From assembly GCF_023715225.1 (NCBI RefSeq), contig NZ_JAMBNS010000012.1, positions 1-64,000 of the forward strand: 64,000 nt of DNA, read 5' to 3'. Positions 58,148 to 64,000 of this stretch are shown here, one piece after another; position 1 is the first letter of the stretch, and each line of letters opens with the position of its first letter. Both the position numbers and the translations under genes were made by a program. The notes under the pieces are model-generated. The model was not told where the DNA came from and ran no database searches. It saw only the letters and a list, made by a program, of their open reading frames with translations. The stretch is from Robertmurraya korlensis (GTDB taxonomy: Bacteria; Bacillota; Bacilli; Bacillales; Cytobacillaceae).

Positions 58148-58957
58148 TTCCCTCTGGCATCCTGGACAATAAAAACATTTTCTTGAGGATACCTCTTCAA
58201 AACAGATGGTTCCTCCACACCTTTCACAGGTTTCCCCTTCTCGATCGTACACAAAGCAATGTTTATTATATCCACCTGTGAAGGTATCGCCTTTATATAA
58301 AGGCTGGTCCATATAGCCTCCAAACCCAAGCGCTCTCTGCAGTACCGATTGAATCGCCTCATAAAGATCCTTTTGCATTGCCTCGTCCAATGTATCTGCT
58401 TGCTTGGTGGGCATGAGCCGAGCTCCATAGCATATTTCATCCGAATAACAATTCCCAATTCCTGCGATGAATTGTTGATCAAGAAGAGTGGTTTTAAGTC
58501 GCCCTCTTTTATCACCGATTAAATCCTGCCAAGCGGTATAGCTTAAGTGCCCATTCAACGGTTCAGGACCTAAATCGGCCAGTTCCTTTTCAAGCTCCAC
58601 TTCTGATAATAGATGTAAATACCCTAGCCGTAAGCCAATAAAATATAACTCCATTTCTCCAAAAGAAAGAATCACCTGTTTGGTTCGTTTGGGCTGGTCA
58701 TTTTCACTTCCCACATACATCCAACCGCCAAGCATTAAGTGCAGCAGCAAGCTGTCTCCCGTACTTAATTTAAAAATCAAATGCTTGGCTCTTCTATGAA
58801 TGGCTTCCACCCTAGCGCCTTGTACTTTCGAGATAAACGATTTACTCTCCAAATTGATCGACTTTTCACGATTGATGGTCACTCTTGAGATTTCTTTCCC
58901 TGATAAACGCTCACTTAATAACTTCCGATACGTCTCCATTTCTGGTAATTCAGGCAT
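58145..58957 (-). CDS. Fpg/Nei-family DNA glycosylase
   Basis: A 270-residue H2TH-fold glycosylase/AP lyase for oxidised bases. The N-terminal catalytic PELPE (Pro after the removed Met, then Glu), the beta-clamp lysine in HRRAKHLIFKL, the H2TH region (LLDQQFIAGIGNCYSDEICY) and a four-cysteine zinc finger (CERCGGTI, CFYCPGCQ) are all present. It looks like a paralogue of the mutM next to polA rather than that gene itself, since context differs. Which lesions it prefers is unknown. Confidence 0.9.
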   Translation of the reverse strand: MPELPEMETYRKLLSERLSGKEISRVTINREKSINLESKSFISKVQGARVEAIHRRAKHLIFKLSTGDSLLLHLMLGGWMYVGSENDQPKRTKQVILSFGEMELYFIGLRLGYLHLLSEVELEKELADLGPEPLNGHLSYTAWQDLIGDKRGRLKTTLLDQQFIAGIGNCYSDEICYGARLMPTKQADTLDEAMQKDLYEAIQSVLQRALGFGGYMDQPLYKGDTFTGGYNKHCFVYDREGETCERCGGTICFEEVSSRKCFYCPGCQRE

Positions 58958-59097
58958 GATTCAGCCTCCTTACTTCGGTTTCTTTTAGTATGTGCAAAAC
59001 CGCATGCCTGGCTTGGAAATTTGTCCTTTATTCCATACATATTTCTATCTCACTTGGAAAAATTATGTTCATCTAGAAGATTTGAGGAGGAACGGCA

Positions 59098-60633
59098 ATG
59101 TCTACGAAGGACTATGAAATGCCCCGCTTTCCAGAACCCTATTGGAGAGACATGGATTTACCCATTTACAATTCTTTAATCGAGGATATCCAGGTGGATG
59201 TGGCGATTGTTGGAGCTGGTATTACAGGCATAACAGCTGGTTATCTATTAGCAAAAAAAGGCTTAAAAGTCGCTATTCTTGAGGCTGGGAGGGTTCTAAA
59301 TGGAACGACCGGTCATACGACGGCAAAAATAACGGCTCAGCATGGATTAATCTATAATGAATTGCTCCAAAACTTTGGAGAAGAACGAGCGAAGATGTAT
59401 TATCAGGGTGCTACTGACGCTATTGAATTTATCAATCGAATGGTAAATGAACATAGCATCGAGTGCGATTTTTCACCCCAAGAGGCTATTCTTTATGCTG
59501 TCTCTGACCAATATGCGTATCAAGTGGAAGAGGAGGCAGATGCCTATCGAAAGCTCGGCATACGTGGGGAGTTAACAGAAGGAGCCCTTCCTTTTAACAT
59601 TAAATCCATGTCTACCCTTGTGATGCCTGACCAAGCCCAGTTTCACCCACTCAAGTACTTGAATGTACTACTACGTAAATTTATTGAATCTGGTGGTGTC
59701 GTTTATGAAAATGTAACGGCTACAGATGTAGAGGAAGGTTCACAACCTAAGGTGGTTTTAAGAAACGGAAAAAAAGTAACGTGCGAGCATGTGATTGCAG
59801 CGTCTCATTTTCCGTTTGTTGATAAAAAGGGTTTTTATTTTACTCGTCTTGAAGTTAAACGCTCTTATATCGTTGCGGTAACAACACAAAAAGAGTTTCC
59901 AGGTGGTATGTTTTATAGCGCCGATTCACCTACTCGCTCGTTAAGGTCTACCCCTCTAGAAAACGGAGAGCAGCTTGTTCTTGTTAGTGGGGACGGTCAT
60001 AAAACCGGACAAGGTGTGGACACCATGAAGCATTACATGGCGCTAGAGAAGTTCGCTAATGATGTTTTCGGTATTAAAGAGTACAAGTACCGATGGTCTG
60101 CTCAGGATATGATTACATTAGATAAAATCCCTTATATTGGACCTATCACCGAGAAAAATTCCAATATTCATATTGCTACTGGCTATCGTAAATGGGGAAT
60201 GACGAATGGAACGCAGGCTGCCCTTTTGCTTTCTGATACAATACTTGGCAAAGAAAATATGTACCGAGATTTTTATGCCCCTCAACGTTTTGATTCAGAT
60301 CCTGATATCAAAAAGCTCATTAAGATTAACGCGGATGTTGCGAAGCATTTGGTAAAAGGAAAGCTTGAGTATGTTGGAAAAGAGCCAGGTGAGGTGGAGG
60401 TAGATGAAGGAGCAGTGGTGATGGTGAAAGGTGAGCGCGCCGGTGCCTATCGCGACCATGACGGTTGTCTGCATCTTGTGGACACAACTTGCACTCATTT
60501 AGGCTGTGAGGTGGAATGGAATCACGGAGATCGGACATGGGACTGCCCTTGCCATGGATCACGATACACTTACGACGGAACAGTTGTCGAGGGTCCTGCG
60601 GTAGAGCCTTTGAAAAAGTTAAATTTGGATTAA
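59098..60633 (+). CDS. yhfW: FAD-dependent oxidoreductase with C-terminal Rieske domain (YhfW-like)
   Basis: A 511-residue two-domain protein. Residues 30-400 are a DAO-type FAD oxidoreductase: VAIVGAGITGITAGYLLAKK binds FAD, and HIATGYRKWGMTNGTQAALL is the C-terminal FAD-contact region. Residues 415-511 are a Rieske domain with CTHLGC and CPCHGSRY ligating a 2Fe-2S cluster. B. subtilis YhfW has the same design; substrate unknown. GAGGAGGAA precedes the ATG. A perfect 9-bp hairpin (CCATGCCCC/GGGGCATGG, 60648-60673) follows but lacks a T-tract. Confidence 0.92.
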   Translation: MSTKDYEMPRFPEPYWRDMDLPIYNSLIEDIQVDVAIVGAGITGITAGYLLAKKGLKVAILEAGRVLNGTTGHTTAKITAQHGLIYNELLQNFGEERAKMYYQGATDAIEFINRMVNEHSIECDFSPQEAILYAVSDQYAYQVEEEADAYRKLGIRGELTEGALPFNIKSMSTLVMPDQAQFHPLKYLNVLLRKFIESGGVVYENVTATDVEEGSQPKVVLRNGKKVTCEHVIAASHFPFVDKKGFYFTRLEVKRSYIVAVTTQKEFPGGMFYSADSPTRSLRSTPLENGEQLVLVSGDGHKTGQGVDTMKHYMALEKFANDVFGIKEYKYRWSAQDMITLDKIPYIGPITEKNSNIHIATGYRKWGMTNGTQAALLLSDTILGKENMYRDFYAPQRFDSDPDIKKLIKINADVAKHLVKGKLEYVGKEPGEVEVDEGAVVMVKGERAGAYRDHDGCLHLVDTTCTHLGCEVEWNHGDRTWDCPCHGSRYTYDGTVVEGPAVEPLKKLNLD

Positions 60634-60697
60634 TTCGTATCATTGAGCCATGCCCCCTTTGTTAGGGGCATGGTCATACTTAAAAAACATCTATAAC

Positions 60698-61651
60698 CTA
60701 TTTCAAGTAAAAATCACCTGAGTTGGTTTTTACATTCAATTCGTATTCGCCGTCACCAAGTTGACCAATGATACGATCTTCTTCTTTTTCCTGATAACTC
60801 ATTTGCTTAATATCTATGATGCCACTACCTGACTCTCCTTTGAAGTCTAGCTTCATAGAAGTTGGTTTGTCCTTGAACTCAATAATTACATCGCCACTTG
60901 ATGATTTTGCAGTAATATCTCCCGTTAGCTGTTGACTGGAGATTGACATATCGCCTGATGAAGTAATGGTTTCCAAGTCTCCTTCCACATCCGACAGTAC
61001 TACATCCCCAGAAGATGCTATTGTACTTATTGATGTAGCTTGACTTCCCTTTAGAAAAAGGTCTCCACTACTCGAAGTAAGGTTAATATTCTTTGACTTA
61101 GTCTTCTCCACGGTGATGTCTCCACTTGATGTTTTCACTTCAAAAGACTCCCTAGCATCACTTGATTCAACCTTGATATCTCCGGAACTTGTTGTAAAAC
61201 GTAATTCCTTTGCAAGTACACTTTCTGCTCCAATATCTGCTGATGATGTGACAACAGTAATCGACTTATATTCTTTTTCTGGAACATGTATACGAATGTT
61301 CGTATCGTATATAAGAATACCGATGTTTATTATTTGTTGATTATGATCAATTAATTTAACATCTACTGTATTTCCGTTTTCCTCGGCTACAAGCGACAAT
61401 TCTTTTTTTAGCTTTCTACTTATCTTTCCGTGTAATTCAACAGTGATCTTATCTTCACTGCTTGGAACAACCATGACATCACTAGACTTAAAGTGGAAGT
61501 TTAGATTTTCCAACTTTTGATTTTCAAGCACTAACTTATCTTTGATCTCATACGTTTCGAATGAAAATCCACCTGATGCACTAACTGAAACCAATGTTCC
61601 CACTATTCCAATGGCTAGCATGATAAATAATGCACTCACGATTTTCTTCAT
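60698..61651 (-). CDS. DUF4097 beta-solenoid protein (LiaG-like)
   Basis: A 317-residue exported or membrane-anchored protein: signal/anchor helix (residues 3-24), then a DUF4097 right-handed beta-solenoid with about eight repeats of the pattern SSGD (TSSADIG, TSSGDIKV, TSSGDITV, SSSGDLFL, ASSGDVVL, TSSGDMSI, SSSGDVII, TNSGDFYL). LiaG of B. subtilis is of this class. It ends a PadR-DUF1700-DUF4097 operon; its start overlaps the DUF1700 stop by 4 bases. Confidence 0.88.
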   Translation of the reverse strand: MKKIVSALFIMLAIGIVGTLVSVSASGGFSFETYEIKDKLVLENQKLENLNFHFKSSDVMVVPSSEDKITVELHGKISRKLKKELSLVAEENGNTVDVKLIDHNQQIINIGILIYDTNIRIHVPEKEYKSITVVTSSADIGAESVLAKELRFTTSSGDIKVESSDARESFEVKTSSGDITVEKTKSKNINLTSSSGDLFLKGSQATSISTIASSGDVVLSDVEGDLETITSSGDMSISSQQLTGDITAKSSSGDVIIEFKDKPTSMKLDFKGESGSGIIDIKQMSYQEKEEDRIIGQLGDGEYELNVKTNSGDFYLK

Positions 61652-62208
61652 GCCGTTCTCCTCCCTTGAACCACACTAATAGTAAACCTACTATACCTTA
61701 CTAATGTTCTATAAAAGTAGTTCGATACATTCAACATTCCAATTCCAATAAGCATTCCTAAACTGAATAAAGTTAGTGAAGCGAAAAAATTAACCGTTAG
61801 GCTCTCGTAGCTATAGCCTAGAAGAGAAGATGTAATAAGAACAAGTGGGGAGAGTGTAAGTGCAAGTGCAACTACCCAAACCGAAACAATTACACTAAAT
61901 ATTGCTGCAACCGGAGCAATAATAAAAATCCCATTAAAGAGAAACAGACTAAACCCTATAAAAATTTTCCTTCCTAGTCCTCTCTTTTTCTTTTCAGGAA
62001 TTAATCTCCCGTCATGGTAATCAGCTAACAGGTCACGTGCAATAGCATAAGGATCTCCAAGTTCTTCAGTTAGTTCTTTTAAGTTCTTTCCATTTTCCAC
62101 TCCAATTTGAAAATGCTCTTCATAGTCATATAACATTTCTCTCCGATCCACTTCAGGAACAGTGTGTAGTAAACTTTCAAGCGTTTGCAAGAATTCATTT
62201 CTACTCAA
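61648..62208 (-). CDS. DUF1700 membrane protein
   Basis: A 186-residue DUF1700 protein: cytoplasmic N terminus of about 75 residues (EFLQTLESLLHTVPEVDRRE, LYDYEEHFQIGVENGK, ELGDPYAIARDLLADY), then about four helices. In Firmicutes this domain is typically encoded with PadR and DUF4097 genes as a sensory or scaffold unit at the membrane. The start is taken as TTG 62208 (AAGGGA 9 bases upstream), giving an 8-base overlap with padR. Confidence 0.85.
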   Translation of the reverse strand: MSRNEFLQTLESLLHTVPEVDRREMLYDYEEHFQIGVENGKNLKELTEELGDPYAIARDLLADYHDGRLIPEKKKRGLGRKIFIGFSLFLFNGIFIIAPVAAIFSVIVSVWVVALALTLSPLVLITSSLLGYSYESLTVNFFASLTLFSLGMLIGIGMLNVSNYFYRTLVRYSRFTISVVQGRRTA

Positions 62209-62527
62209 TGGTTTTCGTCCCTTCTTCAATAAACTGTGAGACAGCAGTTGAGAACTGTTGCCATTCTACTACTAATTCATTCATATAATTTAATCCCTTT
62301 TGCGTAATGGAATAATATTTCCTAGGGGGACCCTCCGTTGACTCAGCTAAATAAGTAGTGACATAATCTTCTTTTGTTAACCTTCTTAGAAGGGGATATA
62401 GCGTCCCTTCTGCCACTTCAATTTTATTTGATATATTTTGTGCCAATTCATATCCATATTGATCTCTTTTTGAAATAAGAACTAACACACAAAGCTCTAA
62501 TACACCTTTTTTAAACTGTACATTCAA
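62201..62527 (-). CDS. PadR-family transcriptional regulator
   Basis: A 108-residue PadR regulator: winged helix with KKGVLELCVLVLISKRDQYG, EGTLYPLLRRLTKEDYV and PRKYYSITQKG, plus one C-terminal dimer helix. The start is taken as TTG 62527 because AGGAGG sits 8 bases upstream; the GTG three codons earlier lies inside that ribosome site. It probably represses its own operon with DUF1700 and DUF4097. Confidence 0.9.
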   Translation of the reverse strand: MNVQFKKGVLELCVLVLISKRDQYGYELAQNISNKIEVAEGTLYPLLRRLTKEDYVTTYLAESTEGPPRKYYSITQKGLNYMNELVVEWQQFSTAVSQFIEEGTKTIE

Positions 62528-62571
62528 AAATGGCACCTCCTAAAAATAAATACCATGTACTTCCAGTTTAT

Positions 62572-62600
62572 ATATTAATACACAGTAGTGATTAATGCAA
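62572..62600 (-). promoter_or_regulatory. padR operon promoter with candidate operator
   Basis: Minus strand TTGCAT (62600-62595), 17 bases, TAATAT (62577-62572). AGTACCTTGC just before the -35 and AGTACATGGT just after the start site repeat the word AGTAC, bracketing the promoter as PadR half-sites might. Confidence 0.55.
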
Positions 62601-62616
62601 GGTACTGATTAAAATA

Positions 62617-62650
62617 AAATGATGCTACCAAAAAAGGTAGCATCATTTTA
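62617..62650. terminator. terminator after the small Asn/Gln-rich gene
   Basis: A perfect 13-bp stem (AAATGATGCTACC/GGTAGCATCATTT) with a 6-base A-rich loop; T-rich on both exits. Confidence 0.9.
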
Positions 62651-62788
62651 TTATTGATTCGTCGGACGGTTACGGTGAATGTCCTTTTTTTCTGTTGTTG
62701 TAAACTCAACTAGCTCTGAGCTAGTTTGTGGTTGCTTCCTGTTGTTATTACGCTGCGCATTGGCATTTCCAAGCTTTGTTCTTCCCAT
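62651..62788 (-). CDS. small Asn/Gln/Thr-rich protein
   Basis: Forty-five residues, polar: MGRTKLGNANAQRNNNRKQP followed by TTTEKKDIHRNRPTNQ. AAAAAGGAG lies 9 bases before the ATG and a strong terminator follows directly. Composition recalls small spore proteins of Bacillaceae, but I cannot assign a family. Confidence 0.6.
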   Translation of the reverse strand: MGRTKLGNANAQRNNNRKQPQTSSELVEFTTTEKKDIHRNRPTNQ

Positions 62789-62852
62789 GTAAACCATCTC
62801 CTTTTTAAAAAGAGGATACTTACATAGGTAGTATGAGAAGCTAAGTCCCTCC

Positions 62853-64000
62853 TTATTCGAATACTGGAGGTTTTCGATGCTTTGTTGCTTTTTCAAACGC
62901 ATAACCCACTTTGATAAGAGTGGGTTCACTATAGGCGGTACCGGTGAACGTGATTCCAACCGGTTCCCCTTCACTCGTGTAACCAGCGGGAATTGTAATC
63001 GACGGATATCCCGCTTTTGCAGGAATTCCTGCTCCAAAATTATTCGGGAACACGATGGTATCCAGTTGGTGCTCCTTTAACACATAATCGATTCCCTGCT
63101 CTGTAGAATAGTACATATCCTCTTCAAGCGCTTTTAAGTACGCTTCTTCTGTTAATTTTCCAGATGTAGCCTCTGATTCCTCTAGAACCACTTGTCCATA
63201 CTTTAAGCATGTTTCTTCATTTTCTTTATTAAACTGAATCACATCTGACAGTGACTTTATTTTTACCGAGGCATCCACTGTCTTTAAGTATGCATTCACA
63301 TCCGATTTAAACTCATACGTTAACACATCATAGCTCCATTTTCTTCCTGTTGAGGGGATAACTACATGGTCTATGACCTCGGCTCCAAGTTCAACCAGCT
63401 TTTTAATCGCTTTATTCATTACCTGAAGCTGCTCATCATTTAAATACCCAAAGTACACATCACGGGCGATTCCAATTCTAGACCCTTTTAACCCTTGATT
63501 ATCCAAAAATGAAGTGAAGTCAATCTCAGCTAACTCTGTATTCGTTAACGTCACGGCATCATTTTCATCGCAAGCAGATAAAGCGCTTAATAAATAGACG
63601 GCATCCTTAACGGTTCTCGCCATTGGACCGGCCGTATCCTGGCTATGGGCGATCGGTATAATCCCTTTTCTGCTCACTAACCCTAACGTTGGCTTTATTC
63701 CTACTAAAGAATTTTGGCTTGCTGGACTTAAGATGGAGCCAGAGGTTTCGGTCCCCACCGCAACAACAGCTAGGTTAGCTGCAATGGAAGCACCTGATCC
63801 CGAACTCGATCCTCCTACATCGAAACGGCCTGGTCCGTACGGGTTTAACACCTGTCCTCCACGCGAACTATAGCCACTTTTCATTCCTTCAGCCATAAAA
63901 TTAGCCCATTCAGTCATATTCGTTTTCCCTAAGATGACTGCACCTGCTTCTCTTAAAAGAGCCGCTACCTTTGAATCTTCTCTTGCATAGGAATCGGCGA
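62853..64000 (-). CDS. amidase (GatA-like), N terminus outside the window
   Basis: The last 382 or so residues of an amidase-signature enzyme. The frame stays open to the right edge, where it reads AREDSKVAALLREAGAVILG then KTNMTEWANFMAEG, the usual run before the catalytic core. The Ser-cisSer-Lys triad serines are in DVGGSSSGSGAS with GTETSGSI; the catalytic lysine would lie beyond the edge. The C terminus ends GAGIPAKAGYPSITIPAGY and EKATKHRKPP. The amide substrate is unknown; it stands alone, so it is not the gatCAB subunit gene. Confidence 0.9.
   Translation of the reverse strand, partial: ADSYAREDSKVAALLREAGAVILGKTNMTEWANFMAEGMKSGYSSRGGQVLNPYGPGRFDVGGSSSGSGASIAANLAVVAVGTETSGSILSPASQNSLVGIKPTLGLVSRKGIIPIAHSQDTAGPMARTVKDAVYLLSALSACDENDAVTLTNTELAEIDFTSFLDNQGLKGSRIGIARDVYFGYLNDEQLQVMNKAIKKLVELGAEVIDHVVIPSTGRKWSYDVLTYEFKSDVNAYLKTVDASVKIKSLSDVIQFNKENEETCLKYGQVVLEESEATSGKLTEEAYLKALEEDMYYSTEQGIDYVLKEHQLDTIVFPNNFGAGIPAKAGYPSITIPAGYTSEGEPVGITFTGTAYSEPTLIKVGYAFEKATKHRKPPVFE

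Noticed and set aside
60648-60673. Hairpin CCATGCCCC/GGGGCATGG after the Rieske gene as a terminator
   Set aside because: The stem is perfect but neither exit has a T-tract, so it was noted under the gene and not listed as a terminator.

Overview
The window is an AT-rich chromosomal segment from a spore-forming, motile member of the Bacillaceae. Gene order at the left resembles the B. subtilis yfj-yfk-yfl region (pdaA, yfkAB, yfkD, yfkE, yfkH, yfkI, yfkJ, yfkK, map). Spore, SinR/SinI, MotAB, Lia and Fur-type signals all fit, but the layout is not that of B. subtilis itself. No prophage, insertion sequence or CRISPR array was seen.

Layout. 1-370: the first bases of a 16S rRNA gene (minus strand, running off the left edge) and its leader with tandem promoters. 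374-17823: spore cortex deacetylase PdaA, class I fumarase, radical-SAM YfkAB, Ca2+/H+ exchanger YfkE, an OsmC protein, a Fe/Co-type P1B-ATPase, the yfkJ-yfkI-yfkH operon and methionine aminopeptidase. 17830-19600: dispersed repeats plus sinR and a convergent, separately transcribed sinI. 19889-24087: pseudouridine catabolism (psuK-psuG) and the stator genes motAB behind a SigD-type promoter. 24152-31600: DUF1992 protein, a peroxiredoxin whose peroxidatic residue is an in-frame UGA followed by a SECIS-like hairpin, topoisomerase III, transporters, aminopeptidase AmpS, acylphosphatase. 32376-40136: a Fur-controlled yclNOPQ-type siderophore importer, divergent from a heme-stress cassette hssR-hssS-hrtB-hrtA. 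40213-51290: small enzymes, a chemotaxis receptor, GC-rich interspersed repeats, queF under a preQ1 riboswitch, a TetR regulator with paired operators, a cold-shock protein and a SpoVB/YkvU-like flippase. 51296-57100: an ABC-F ATPase behind a leader-peptide/double-terminator region, then the envelope-stress operon liaI-liaH-liaF-liaS-liaR. 57239-64000: CAP/LysM protein, Fpg/Nei glycosylase, Rieske oxidoreductase, a PadR-DUF1700-DUF4097 operon and a partial amidase.

How parts work together. Iron is handled three ways: import (YclNOPQ), probable Fe/Co export (P1B-4 ATPase) and heme efflux (HrtBA under HssRS). Envelope stress is covered by the Lia operon, and the DUF4097/PadR operon may supply a detached LiaG-like function. 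The motility-versus-biofilm decision is represented by sinR/sinI and SigD-type promoters before motA and an MCP gene.

The strongest unusual signals are the candidate selenocysteine peroxiredoxin, the ABC-F leader with its upstream peptide, the inverted sinI/sinR arrangement, a 48-bp-period repeat family with a piece embedded in frame in the ABC-F gene, and a promoter-to-terminator stretch at 7617-7895 with no recognisable protein gene.
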